The notes beneath the pieces are model-generated. The model was not told the origin of the DNA. It was given only the letters and a program-made list of their open reading frames with translations, and made no database searches. The translations under genes and the position numbers were made by a program. A stretch of 64,000 nt of DNA from Solen grandis (Eukaryota; Mollusca; Bivalvia; Adapedonta; Solenidae), in NCBI GenBank assembly GCA_021229015.1, contig CM037789.1, positions 41,514,926 to 41,578,925 of the forward strand, in the 5' to 3' direction. This document shows positions 1-11,377 of this stretch, one piece after another. The stretch's first letter is position 1. Every line of letters starts with the position of its first letter.

Positions 1-1260
1 CCATACCAATGCATTTTAACTGGAAGTCATATTAAACAAGAAGACAAGAAAATAACAAGTTGGAACTTGATCTTTTCGCATGGTTATTTTACAATATGAG
101 CCTTGGTTCGCTTCACCTGAAAACTGGGTTGATTTACAACAATACAGATCACCCCACTCGATACACACACTGCTGTGGGTTCGAATCCCAGTAAAACAAT
201 GAATATGAGTCTTGAGCAAACTCATGATAGAAAGCCACATTATATGAATTTGTTTTAAATTTCACAAAGAAATCCAATCTTCGCAGTAAAACATAGAGGT
301 AATCACTATTTTAGTTTTTAGGGAGATACCTTATGAAAACAAAATTTTCAGGGGGAGATACTTAAAAAAGAATATCTTGTATATATCCGTTGGTTTTATA
401 TTGTCTGACTTCTTTAAACTGATATTGTCATGTTATACTTACATGTTTTCGGTGCAATTTATAGATATTAGGGCAACCTTAAACTAAAAATAAAATAATT
501 AAAAAAAAATCCGAGGAGCGATTATTGTGGAGAAATTGTAAGCTCAAGAAGGGAAATACTAAGTTCTCAACCATTTTTTACGAGCATTATATATGCCACC
601 ACCAGCCTTCGGCATTTTTTTAGTAACTACACGTTTAGTGACCTTGCATTCTGATAATTTAAAAAAAATGGATAAAAGAAAAATGAGAAGAAAATTACAC
701 TGTATAATAATAATAAAACAATGACCATTATCTTACCAGTCAATAAAAAAAATATGTTAAAATATGTATAAAATGTAAGTAAATATTGAAATTCATTATT
801 TTATTACAAATCCTCTAGATTGTTCCTGTTCTGGACCAGTACTGTGCGCTTGGGAAGGTTATAAGACCTTTGCCTCCGTTTCAGATTCGTTGTTACTTGT
901 GCACTTCCTCTGGACCTTTCTCTGTTTCCATCGCAGATCAAAATATACCTCAATCTATACCTGGATACAAAATAATTATCATCTCTACCATCCAGTTAAA
1001 TATGAGTCAATGACGTCTGATTATCTTTAAATAAACGTTTAGCTTGTTAGGCACATCATTAGCCGACTTTAATGGATTTATCGTCTCAAAATCTAATTCA
1101 GGCGGATCATTTAATTCCGTCACTTCCTCTTATAAATCAACTCCTTCTTGGCTTCGTTTCTTCTCCATGTTTATCTAAAGAAGGCTAAAATGTTTTACTC
1201 ATGAACTCTTGTCGCGTCCTAGTTCATTTTCCTTGAAAAAAAAAGAAGACATTCCATGGA
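1..1260. other. Non-coding AT-rich DNA
   Basis: No supported gene. Holds a tRNA B-box-like GGGTTCGAATCCCA near 177-190, probably a SINE relic, and a dispersed repeat at 817-880 that recurs twice later in the window. Confidence 0.5.
817..880 (+). repeat. Dispersed repeat with TGGACCAGTACT core
   Basis: Contains CTGGACCAGTACTGTGCGC and TTGGGAAGGT. Related copies lie at 55580-55640 and 57755-57820, with the same order of motifs. Confidence 0.6.
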
Positions 1261-1270
1261 ATTATGTTAC

Positions 1271-1271
1271 G

Positions 1272-1308
<37 letters not shown>
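1271..1308 (+). repeat. (TC)n microsatellite
   Basis: Near-uninterrupted TC dinucleotide run. Confidence 0.95.
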
Positions 1309-1309
<1 letters not shown>

Positions 1310-1411
1310 TTTATAGCAAAGTCGACATAAATTTGCAAACTCGTCTGATTTTAATGCAGTAGAAAGCTGCATTAACGTCTGGAGGCACGGAGTTAAAAAT
1401 ACTTTCAAAAA

Positions 1412-1545
1412 TCATATCTACCCGGATGTTTCCGTGCATTCGGGGTCTTCCTCAACCTGCAATTAGCTGGACGTCGCTATATGATTGAAATAATGTCGAG
1501 GCGACGGTAAACTCAAATAGTCAAGTCAAGTCAAGTCAAAAATCA
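1412..1545 (+). mobile_element. 5'-truncated tRNA-SINE copy
   Basis: Matches the 3' half of the full SINE at 62169: CGGGGTCTTCCTC, AATTAGCTGGACGTCGC, TATATGATTGAAATA, GCGACGGTAAACTCAA. The tRNA-like head is missing. It ends in a TCAAG tandem tail. Confidence 0.75.
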
Positions 1546-1844
1546 TAAATTTTTCGGTGTAGCTGTCTAACCTCACTTTTGACCTACTTGAAGGAATGAT
1601 GACGTAAAACAGTATCGAATGATTATTTCAGCGATTTTCATTGGTAGATATTCCTATACTTCCGGAAACAAGTTACGCACCATCGTTTGTTTAGATGACA
1701 ACTAGCTGAAACATATACATCGTATTCAAGAAATTTTGATGAAGTATTATGACTGAATTACAGTTCCTTTAATAAATGTAAATTATTTGTCAAAACGGGA
1801 ATCTCTGATGCCAAATGCGCTTGTTTCGTGCTGTTATAAACCGT

Positions 1845-1895
1845 CAATCTGACTGAAGTACACGCATTTAGAGGAGGTGTACTTCAGTCAAATTG
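1845..1895. mobile_element. Small hairpin element, TIR CAATCTGACTGAAGTACAC
   Basis: Left arm 1845-1863 and right arm 1877-1895 are inverted copies with 18 of 19 bases matching and a 13-base loop. A related element with the same terminal sequence lies at 15627-15707. Confidence 0.6.
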
Positions 1896-1899
1896 TTTT

Positions 1900-3300
1900 A
1901 CCGTCTCGTTTGACTGAAAGCAATGTATCAACACCGGTCTGAATGACCTGTGTAAAAACGCTCAAAGAATTATGGGAACATTTTAGCATTGAAATGAATA
2001 TATAACGAAAATAAGATATTTTAACACGGTATTAAGTTATTGTCTATTTATTATGCCAGTGTACAGTATTTATTTTACATTGTATATGTCATTTTGAGAG
2101 AAAATATCTTATCTGCAAATTTCACTCGCACGACAACGTTTTCCAAAAGTTCATGTGAAAGTAGAATCGTAATTCTTATTTATATGTATTGCTCAATCTG
2201 AACTTGAAGTGTTTAAATTACAATATAATGTGTCGACAATGATAAAGACACATTTAGTAGTATTTAAGCATGTTCATGATACTAACTTGGGTCTATTTGC
2301 GCGGAAGCACAATTCGCAGTTTTTGGGTGAATCCTATGGTCTAGTATAGAGACTAGTGCAAGCTTGTGACGTCACAGTCTCTATTTATAGATTGGACTGA
2401 AAGACGTCGATTGCAGTGGACGCTTTTATCATGCTTATTTCGACTTCCTAACAGATGATGATTTGTACATCATCGTTCTACTTTCTTCAAAACATTAATA
2501 ACCACATAAAAGCCGCATATCTTTTGAGTTCTTGTTTGTTTTTGTCTTGTAGAAAGTCACGTGACGCATATTTTTTTTTTTTTACGCAACCACTAATCTA
2601 ATCTAGTAGATATATGTCTTTACTTGAACAAATAATTTCGATATGATTTTTTGTCTCAGGAATTTAAAAACGGATCAATCTTTTGATGGCATTTTTGTGT
2701 TCATGTAGTGAAATTTTCTTAACCATTTCTTCAGTAATATACGAATATATAATATCAAAATATTATAAATAAATAAAAACTTATACACAGCATTTATACA
2801 CCATTTAGTGAGTCCCAATCTGATTTATAAATTTATAAACAGTAAGGACCAATTCATGCCAAATAAAAAAAAAAGATTCATCATTTATCTTTTATGAAAT
2901 TACTGTCAAATATCGTCAGAATTGCGCATTATTGTTAACAATAAGTTGCTTGTCGTATAACAGTGTTTTATTAACTCTAACATAATATGTTCTTAAATGT
3001 CATTCACTTATCAAACGGAGATCTCTATCTTCGTAACTCCGTAGAAACGCAAGATATCGGACATACTTCACGTAATGTTGGCCTTCTTTCGGATAAAATG
3101 TATCAAAATACATGTACAAACATATAATTTATTACAACAACTTATTATTAAATCGCGTTTCCCAAATCGATTATGAGATATACTAAAGGAACCAGTCCAT
3201 GTAAAATGGAAATTTTAAAGTTCATATTAACTATTTGGAGAGCACAGTGTATTTTCACATGTATTTAAAACTCTTATTGCCGTATAGTAGCGTTCCAGTA
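1900..3300. other. Intergenic DNA downstream of the protease gene
   Basis: No supported gene. AT-rich. Contains a CRE-containing hairpin at 2346-2384 and otherwise unremarkable sequence. Confidence 0.5.
2346..2384. other. Hairpin enclosing a palindromic CRE (TGACGTCA)
   Basis: ATAGAGACT (2346-2354) and AGTCTCTAT (2376-2384) are perfect inverted arms around TGACGTCA at 2367-2374. It could be a regulatory site or chance; no nearby transcription start is evident. Confidence 0.3.
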
Positions 3301-3316
3301 CTATCAACTTCGACTA

Positions 3317-4519
3317 CTATCCGAAGAAGCGCATGATTCTGTTAAAGCCTGTTTGGACATACTGACTGTTTTGCCGTTTCACCAACTCGCAGACGTCATA
3401 TTGCTCCCCTTCCGGATATATCATTGCGCAGATATCTAGGCATTTCGGTAACGTCAGCAGCATAGCCGCCTCGTATTGGACATTATAAGGGGACAGGAAG
3501 TTGAACGTTGTCGAAACACTGCTGGACAGTAACCCCACTATTTTGGAACCATCCACGGAGTTTTCTGAAAACAAAGCCGACCCCGAATCTCCGTTTGTTG
3601 CATCACATTTTGTTAAGACTACGTTCTTGTTCATTATTACAGCGTTGTTTTTGGATGAACATGATGATTTCTGTAGATAATTAGATCGTTCCGAAAAGAA
3701 GCGAAAAAAGTGCAAGTCTGTATGCAAAATGTTGTGGGTTGGAACTGACAACTGCATAAACTGCTCCCTGCCACTTACCGGAAGGTTGAGTTCCAACACA
3801 GCATAGTCGTACGCACCTCTTGCAATTTCCGGTAGAAACTGGTATTTCATCCATAGTTTCGGAACATTGATTTTGACGATGTAGTGAATCTTATACTCTA
3901 TATAATCTGGTATTATCACTTTTAACATCCCTATCTTGTCTTTAAAGTTAGTGCCGTCGTGGACACAGTGCGCCGCGGTGATCACGTGGTATGGAGTCAG
4001 CAAGGTGCCCGTACAACCAGACGACAATTTAACAATGTTATTGTACGGGAAGTTCCGCATTTCATACCAAGATATCACAGGTTTGTTTGTTGTTGAACTA
4101 CTTACGTAAACTCGTTTCGTTATGTGACCGGTTTCACCATTTAGAAAATTAGAAACATTATTGTGCAAAATCATGTCATCTGAGTGTGATACAGATTTCC
4201 CCATGGACTTAGGATTTTCAGGTTCAGTCGTCAGTAACAAATCATTTTCTTTCGTTTTTATATCATTCTTCATCTTCCGTACATTTCTTTCGTTCACATC
4301 TCTAAACCCATTCATATTTTCCATATTGTCTCTTAAACCCTGAAGTTTTATCCTTTGAAGATTTTCGATAGTCTCTTCCATTTCGGATAAAAGTTCATAC
4401 TGTTCGCGGCTTAAAGCGGCTGAATTGAAAGCAAGAAAACCGGACAATAATGCGAACGTAAGCATACTCTTAGAACAAAGGATGTGCACAGAACTCATAA
4501 GGAACAGTATTCGAATCAT
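3317..4519 (-). CDS. Secreted trypsin-fold serine protease, PRSS23/PRSS35-like
   Basis: Encodes about 400 residues from the ATG at 4519. A second in-frame ATG at 4465 opens a better signal peptide (MLTFALLSGFLAFNSA), so either start is possible. A charged, partly helical stretch rich in E, K, R and N follows, then a trypsin-like domain over roughly the last 240 residues. All three catalytic residues are visible: His in TAAHC (codon 3968-3970), Asp in YDYAVLEL (3806-3808) and Ser in NGDSGSAL (3584-3586). The YDYAVLEL context and the long pre-region match the PRSS23/PRSS35 family; human PRSS23 is of similar length, about 380 residues. The coding region is a single exon. Reading frame continues upstream to a splice acceptor (TTTTTGTTTCAG) ending at 4583, so the true exon begins at 4582 with a short 5' UTR. 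A secreted or granule protease is inferred; the substrate is unknown. Stop TAG at 3317-3319. Confidence 0.88.
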   Translation of the reverse strand: MIRILFLMSSVHILCSKSMLTFALLSGFLAFNSAALSREQYELLSEMEETIENLQRIKLQGLRDNMENMNGFRDVNERNVRKMKNDIKTKENDLLLTTEPENPKSMGKSVSHSDDMILHNNVSNFLNGETGHITKRVYVSSSTTNKPVISWYEMRNFPYNNIVKLSSGCTGTLLTPYHVITAAHCVHDGTNFKDKIGMLKVIIPDYIEYKIHYIVKINVPKLWMKYQFLPEIARGAYDYAVLELNLPVSGREQFMQLSVPTHNILHTDLHFFRFFSERSNYLQKSSCSSKNNAVIMNKNVVLTKCDATNGDSGSALFSENSVDGSKIVGLLSSSVSTTFNFLSPYNVQYEAAMLLTLPKCLDICAMIYPEGEQYDVCELVKRQNSQYVQTGFNRIMRFFG

Positions 4520-4842
4520 TCTGGTATGTTCTTCTCTGTTATTCTGGTCTGCTATAACGCCTTGAATATCATCAGGTGATTCCTGAAACAAAAAGTAGCT
4601 ATTAATACACCTACACTATTTAGACAACGTAAACAAATATTGTTGCCTTTTTTCTCCTCTATACGTACGTTTATCTATTTGTAATTGTTTTTAATTGATT
4701 TTATAAATAATACTTGGAATATCTTTAGATCTTTTATTTTCAGTATTAACACCATCACCAATCAAGCAATCAATTAATTAATTAATATTTTATCATTAAA
4801 AACAGTGTGAATAATATGTCAAAGATGACTCTTATCATATAT

Positions 4843-5300
4843 CATTCATTCATTCATATTTTATTGGCAAATCAGCATATGATAAATGCCTTTGGCCATT
4901 TACAGACATACAAATATGGCGACAAAGACTTTAAACAAATTTACAAAGTAACACAATATATATGTATAGGTATAAATAATGAGAATTTAAATATAAACAA
5001 AAAACTCTGTATATTTATAAAAAAATATGCAGAAACAGAAACATTTTTCAGGGTATTTGAACGTATCTTGAATGCCACTCTTAAAAATTTACATAAATTA
5101 AGTAAAACATTTGCAGATTTGGCCACGTAGTGCGGCCAAGATATTTAGACCGAATAGAAGTATAAGCAGTACAACACGGGCGGAAATGATATTCTGATTC
5201 AACTTGATTAAGATTACACATTTTACATATTCTTTGATCCCTAGCAGTTCCATTATGTCTACCAGTTTCAATATCAAGGAAATGGTATGATACTATCGAT
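4843..5300 (-). mobile_element. 5'-truncated LINE 3' end, minus strand
   Basis: Read on the minus strand this encodes RICKMCNLNQVESEYHF followed by a Cys-Cys pair and SIRSKYLG, the Cys-x2-Cys...His...Cys zinc-knuckle-like end of a non-LTR retrotransposon ORF2. A 3' UTR follows and the copy finishes in CCAATAAAATATGAATGAAT at about 4845, a typical LINE tail with a short tandem repeat. The reverse transcriptase core is absent. It lies inside intron 1 of the protease gene, in the gene's sense orientation. Confidence 0.75.
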
Positions 5301-5589
5301 TTACGGCCAGAATATGTAATTGCTTTGTTTTGTTGTTATTGTTGTTTTCTCCCTGATTTAAAGCAGACGCTATAAATTTATCATGAAGGAAATACAAACT
5401 GAGTGAGAGTGCATTAACACTTAAACACAAATTAAAAATGTGATGAGTTTGCCTTCCGGAAGACTTCCCGTTATGGTATACTATTTCGGTCAAAATCATT
5501 AAAAGTATGGCAGTAGGAAATAAAAGCTACAGTTGTACATTTATGGTTGTTGCTGGACTTCAGAGACAGGGATACAGTTACAACGGTAA

Positions 5590-6675
5590 AAATGAAGCTG
5601 CTACAATATCGCATAAAGATTAAAATGCGAATTGGAACTGTGGCGTTTACTGTCTATAATTTTATTATATGGATCGGAAATTTGGGGACTTAATAATTTT
5701 GTTTGTCTTGAAAGTATTCAAATTTTTGCTTGCAAACGCTTTTTAAATGTAAAACAATCAGCTTGTAATGATGCAGTGTTAGGTGACTTAGGAAGATTCC
5801 CTTTATACATATATGCTGCCAAAAGATGCATTAGCTATTGGTTAAGAATTCTCAAGATGCCTAAATATAGATATGTTAGAATATGTTATGATATGCAAGT
5901 ACACTTTGATTCTTTAGGATATAATGATTGGGTAAGCAGTGTTTGGCAACATCTTTATTCAAACGGTTTTGGATATGTATGGGAACATCAATATGTATCA
6001 AATCAAAAGTTATTTCTCACCGCATATGTTACTAGATTAAAAGATCAGTATGTGCAAAATTGGTATGAATGTTGTTGTAAAAATGTGAAATTGTCCTATT
6101 ATGTAAAATTTAAAAGAGATTACAATGTGGAAAGTTACATCAAATTGTTAAATATTGATAAGTTTAGGAGTTGTTTAGCAAATTTTAGAAGTTCTTCACA
6201 TAGCCTTATGATAGAAACATGTCGTTATTATACCTAGGGAATATAGAGATTGTCCATATTGTGAAAGTTATCTAGAGGATGAATACCATTTTATATGCAT
6301 TTGTTCATTATATAAGAATATTCGTTCAATATATATACCAGTTATTTACTATGAAAACCCCTCTGTTTAAAAATTTTAAAAAAAATTTAATAATTCCTGT
6401 TATTATAAGATGTCATTAAGAAATTAGCAATGTTTATATTCCATGCAACTAATGAAAGAAATGAATATTTAGGCAAGTAAAGTTTTACTACACTATGACT
6501 TATAATATTATGTATTGTCTTTAGGATGTGTCTTTGTTAAATAGTTTAAATATGTTGATAAATATGACTACCTGTCACAATACATACGTTGCTTTGCATG
6601 TGCAAATGATGTGTATTTATATTTTTGTGTATGGGCTGGAGGCCTTACCATAATAAAATCTTGAATCTTGAACTG
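5590..6675 (+). mobile_element. 5'-truncated LINE with ORF2 C-terminus, plus strand
   Basis: An open frame at 5632-6237 encodes the region after the reverse transcriptase core of a LINE ORF2 (ILLYGSEIWG, then CKRFLNVKQSACNDAVLGDL, then Trp/Tyr-rich sequence). After a +1 shift at 6236 the frame continues as REYRDCPYCESYLEDEYHF and further Cys residues, the C-terminal Cys-His knuckle. A 3' UTR ends with GGCTGGAGGCCTTACCATAA and a short ATCTTGA-type tandem tail near 6672. The copy is 5'-truncated and frameshifted, so it is dead. It points away from the minus-strand LINE fragment to its left. Confidence 0.82.
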
Positions 6676-7239
6676 TCTATAATAATAATGATAATAATGA
6701 TAGTAAAAATAATTATTATAATTACTATTATTAATATCATCATTCAGTTATTAGCATTTAATACTAGTGTTTTACCGGAAAACAACAACAACAAAAATAG
6801 GTAGAATCTAACATCCACCTAGTTATTTGATCTTAATTTATTTGTTTAGAAGTATTTGGGACTGACATTTTTTACATTGTAAAGGAAGTCATCCTGCCTG
6901 TCACTCTTTGGGCAGTGGTTTTGACAGTCGAAACGTGGCTACACCAGTGTTGGCATTGTTTTAGCTATGGGTCAATGAAAAGTAATATTCATGTCAACCT
7001 TTCTACACCAGGGTTTTAAATGAAATATACTCAGGTGTCAACGTAAGTGTGCGCTTGAAAATTCAAAGAAGATTATTTATGTCATTTATGTGCTTAACTT
7101 CTCATCAGAGATATATTTCGCCTTATAAAACAATAAATGCTTAAGTTTTCTCCAGAATCGCCATATTCAGCATTTTCATTATCGGGATCCCATTTATTGT
7201 TAATCATTTTCCGGGAAAGAGATTATGCGTCAGTCTCAT

Positions 7240-7820
7240 TACTCGTGTGATGTCCATAGATATAACGAAATCGTACGATAATGAGCGCTCATAAACATTT
7301 ACAATGGTCATACGGGTTCTCAATTATTTTGTGGTCATATTAGCTCGCACAAAATCATACATATGTCGCAATGAAATCGAAAAAAAAATGTAAGGAGGTA
7401 TTGACATCTCACATCTTTATAGTCAGATTTCGGCAGGAGCCCTGGGCAAGTACCGTACGAGATACCCTTACGATATCCTTAAAGTCTTGCATATCTCGCA
7501 CGAATATCTTTGACTCATGCGATCGTTGCACAGATCCCTTGCGATAAACGTGCACCGAGCGTGTAAGTAGTGCCACGTACAATTAAAAAAAAAAGAAAGA
7601 AAATGCACGTGGTATCGTACGATCCCACGATATCCGCACGATGCCCTTGCAATGCTCTTGCGATGCCCTTGCAACTAGTACACGAGTTCATTATCGCAAA
7701 ATCTGTGGGAAATCGTGCAAGGGTTCGGGAACACGGGAAATCTCTTAATTAATGCATTTCGAGCTCCCGCACAAGTATCCAAGATTTTTGCCGATACTCG
7801 TACGTATAACTCGTACGAAA
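7240..7820. repeat. CpG-rich degenerate repeat with CGTACGA/TCGTGC motifs
   Basis: A CpG-dense stretch in otherwise CpG-poor DNA. It repeats short motifs such as TCGTACGA, ACGATATC, TTGCGATG and CCCTTGCAA in both orientations, and closes with ACTCGTACGT and AACTCGTACGA near 7800. No coding potential is convincing. It probably belongs to an old repeat family. Confidence 0.4.
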
Positions 7821-8268
7821 AAGTCAATTAAAAAAAAAAACAGAAGAAGAGGGCTCATAACTGATGTATTATAGAGTGCAATCCAAACACGCACTACATT
7901 TAGATACCCTCAAGTGTCAGCAAGTACTTTAAAACTGAAACCACAGATGCTGCTGGTATGCGTATTTTCCAATCAATTGCTCATTCTGTCATTATTGTTT
8001 CTTTTTCTGAAACCCGGTAAATGATATTTTTTCCACGTTTCCCTGTGGTGTTTTCTTCTTTAATTGTAAAGAAAAAAAATCATTTTATGGTTTAGAGCCC
8101 AATAATTTACAGAAATAGCTAGTTCATTAGTAATGTAATATAAGAGATAAAAATGTTTCTTGAAATGCGACAATGCAATTAATTAATCACTAAAAAAAAC
8201 CCACAATTATTAATACTTGTAGCATCACAATCACATATAACTACAGTTAACTACGGCGTGCTAAGGTA

Positions 8269-8405
8269 AAGTCCCTGTATTGGTTCCGCTACATTTCGGA
8301 CCTAATGGCCTTTCACGGAAATAACCAAGATTTTCTAATGTTTCATTAGGGTACATTGGATATCTTGGTAGAGGTTAAGTGGTCCAAGACATAGCGGTTT
8401 GAGTA
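8269..8405 (-). mobile_element. Diverged MITE, TIR with GGTTCCGCTACATTTCGGA
   Basis: The left end GGTTCCGCTACATTTCGGA matches the termini of the element at 16804-16951. The internal sequence (ACCTAATGGCCTTTCACGGA) is in the reverse orientation relative to that copy. The right terminus (TCCAAGACATAGCGGTTT) is degraded. Confidence 0.6.
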
Positions 8406-8715
8406 CTATCAGAATCCCGGGAAAGGGTCGTTAGGTGAACAGGCCATCTGTTAGCCTTTGTTGGCATAAAATGGCGGTTAATATTTAAAATTAAATCAAA
8501 TAATTCAAGTTCAACACACAAATTTAAAAAGGACTAATTCTGTCACATGTTTAAAGCAGTGTATTTTTAATTTCATGGAGAGGATAATAATTAATGTAAA
8601 CTTTCAATTGCTGTGAACAATAATAGTTTTATTGCGACCTACATAACAGAATTAAACACATATTCTACAGGAATGACAAACGAATAGAGAAGAAAAAAAA
8701 CAACGCTATGTTCAA

Positions 8716-9640
8716 ATGAACGCTTTGCCCCCGGAGGAGGCTTAAAACCCTAGGGATCAAGGTCACTTGAAGGTCATAAAATAAACATGCTTCCACCCAA
8801 AGCATTCTACACATTTGTGTACACCTTCGAAAGCTCTGTCCGCCAGGCCTACTTAGAGGTCACGCGGTACACATGCGAATCGAGAAGGCACATTTTATGG
8901 CCAAAGTTAATATTTGCTATTTTGGGTCACGGTGACCTTGACCTTTGACCCCGTGACATTTAAGTGGGTCTGGTGGGTAGAGCTCATCAAGGTGCATACA
9001 CATGTGAAGTTAGAAGGCTTTGGAAGAAAACACTTTTATTCTATAGGCAAGGCTAATATTTGCTATTTTGAGTCTCATTGACTTTGACCTTTGACGCCAT
9101 GACCTCTAAGTGGATCGGTCTGGCGGGTAGAGCTCATAAGGTGCATATCATATGAAGTTATAATGTTTTTGATGGAAGCGTGTTTATTTTATTGCCAAAC
9201 TAATTATTTGCTATTTGGGGTCACGATGACCTTGACTTTCGACCCTGTGACCTCTAAGTGGGTCTTGCGGACAGAGCGCACCAAGGTGCATACATCTGTG
9301 AAATATGAAGGGTGTGGATGGAATGACTTCTGTTTTATGACCACGGTTAATATTTGATATATGGTGACCTCTTAGTGGGTCTTTTGGAAGAGAGCATCAA
9401 GGTGTATATATCACAGAAGTTTGAAGGCTATGGATGGAAGGACTTCTGTTTTATGGCCACGGTTACTATTTGAAATTTAGAGGTCACATGGACCTTGAGC
9501 TTTGGTCTCGTCACCTCTAAGTGGATCTCGCGGGTAGAGCTCATCAAGATGCATGCACCATTGAAGATTTGAGACTGTAGGTGGAATGACTTCCATATCA
9601 TGGTCAAGGTTAAAGTTTTGTGACAGACAGAGCGACAGAC
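8716..9640 (+). repeat. Degenerate tandem repeat, about 145-bp unit, rich in TGACCTTGACC
   Basis: About six diverged copies of a unit containing GTGACCTTGACCTTTGACC, TAAGTGGGTCT, GGTAGAGCTCATCAAGGTGC and a stretch ending near TTTATGGCCA. Recognisable starts fall near 8933, 9079, 9227, 9363 and 9489; the copy near 9363 has lost part of the unit. On the minus strand the core reads as spaced AGGTCA half-sites. It lies within intron 1 of the protease gene. Confidence 0.75.
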
Positions 9641-9649
9641 CAAAAACAA

Positions 9650-11270
9650 TCAATGGTTGACATGGTTTACAAAAGAGAACCCATGGCTTTGGTGTGTGAT
9701 ACTGTTTGTTGGCAGTTGACTGAGCACTGAATGAAAAAAAAATGTTGCATGCTTTCCTTGAGGTTCCCTTGTTCAAAGACCTCATGGCTTTTGAATTTAT
9801 CTTCTTTTTTTTTATCCAAAACTGATTAAATACTCATCATCAATCATGACACAATAGAAGACGCGGGGCTATAAACCTGTTGTCAAAGTGTCTCGTTATA
9901 AACAAAACAGTGATATCTCCAGTATATGAGGTAAAAATAACCTTGGTATCCTTTAAACAGATACTTACTTATTGAGGATATAATTTAGACGCATAATCAT
10001 TATTGACCTTTTACTGCACTGCACGAGTCAGCTAATTATATACAAACAGCAGTGTTCAGCTTCTTTTTTATTTTTTTATTTTTTTAATTTATTTAATAGT
10101 AATTTAATACCACAAACATTAGTGCAAGGATAGAGGCGTTGGAAGTCTGCAAAGTACAGGACACCATTGACAACGAGAACACGAGATCAGCCGATCTGTT
10201 ATTGCAATGATATTAGAGAGATGAAAGTGCAAACCAATGCATGGAAATAATAATTATACTGTCTTATTAAGATATTTCTATAGACAATAAAAGATCGAAA
10301 CGTGCGTACTTAGAAGTCGCCCTAAATCTGTGAATAACTCAAATAGACCTATTATGTACTTGTGCATGTTAACACTGGTAAATTTGGAATTTCAGAGCAT
10401 TTGATTGGCCACAAATTTGACTTCTAAATCGAAATGGGTGAAAAATGGGTGCTCAAAACGCGAATGCAATCTAAGTTTGAAGACGACACAGGTCACGTGC
10501 GGCAAACATATACGAGTATTGTTTTACAGTGTCGATTATATAGCATCGCAAAACATCTCGGCAGATCTGACCACGCTTTAAGTATTTTTGTTAATATTCA
10601 TACATATCTAAACGTTTGACCCGACTAATAGTCCATTCAAATTCTATAAAAAAAAACAACATAAAAATATACCAATCTAAAATGAATAAATATCATCATT
10701 TTTCATTGATTAAATATAAAAAAAAAAAAATTAAAGAAGTTTCTATTTGAAATAAAAAAAGGTAGTCTTCTGAATTGTTGCGCAACTTTGCACAGTATAC
10801 TGTTTTTGTCTCAGTAAGGATACTTGTTGTCAAATTATATGTTCCAAATCATTCATTTTCATATATTATCTAAGGTACATTATTCATCTGTAGAAATTAC
10901 ACCACCGCTGATATCCTTTTAAAGATTTGTTTATATCGTTTAAGTCTTAATCACTGAAAACATTGGAATATTAAAACCACAAAATAGATAAATAGATACA
11001 TGTTGTAGATAAATAAATAAATAAATAATAAAAATAATAAATAAATAAATGTTAGTTCAACAAATGCATCTCATTTTATACTAAAAAGTTTTTTTGCAAT
11101 ACAGTGCCATTTGGTTTAGAATAAAACGTTATTTAAAATTTAAATTGTTACAGTCATGTGATATAAGTTTTTAAAGCTGCCATGGAATTAAAAAATAATT
11201 TGATCGCATAAATAAACATAGAAATCGTAACAGTTAATTACAAAATGTATTGATTACACAACTCTGAGAA
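9650..11270. other. Intron 1 DNA of the protease gene
   Basis: AT-rich with an (AAAT)n tract near 11010-11050. No coding exon or structured element was recognised. Confidence 0.4.
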
Positions 11271-11275
11271 CTTAC

Positions 11276-11345
11276 CTCTGTCTGAAGAATTCCAAGTCGG
11301 ATCTGTTTTCCTACGCTGAATCAGCCGCTCCTTCCATTTGAATTT
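11276..11345 (-). other. Likely non-coding first exon of the PRSS23-like gene
   Basis: On the minus strand the sequence CAGAG|GTAAGTTC gives a consensus splice donor with the exon ending at 11276. It would join the acceptor at 4583 across a 6.7-kb intron. A TATA motif lies about 25-30 bases upstream of the proposed exon start, so the 5' boundary near 11345 is an estimate. The exon carries a short upstream frame (11311-11337). The exon pairing is inference from signals alone. Confidence 0.5.
11311..11337 (-). other. Short upstream open reading frame in the proposed 5' UTR
   Basis: ATG at 11337 on the minus strand followed by eight sense codons in all (MEGAADSA) and TAG at 11311. If the exon is transcribed, this would be a small uORF that could lower translation of the protease. 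Purely positional evidence. Confidence 0.35.
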
Positions 11346-11369
11346 CCGTCAGTAAAGGGCGGAATCTTA

Positions 11370-11377
11370 TATTTATA
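11370..11377 (-). promoter_or_regulatory. TATA box (TATAAATA) for the PRSS23-like gene
   Basis: Minus-strand TATAAATA lies about 95 bases upstream of a consensus splice donor and at a sensible distance from a short first exon. The surroundings are GC-richer than the adjacent AT-rich DNA. No other TATA motif with a matching donor was noticed near this gene. Confidence 0.45.

Noticed and set aside
150..200. tRNA or SINE at the window start
   Set aside because: Only a B-box-like GGGTTCGAATCCCA is present. No A box at the proper spacing or cloverleaf was seen, so it was kept only as a remark.
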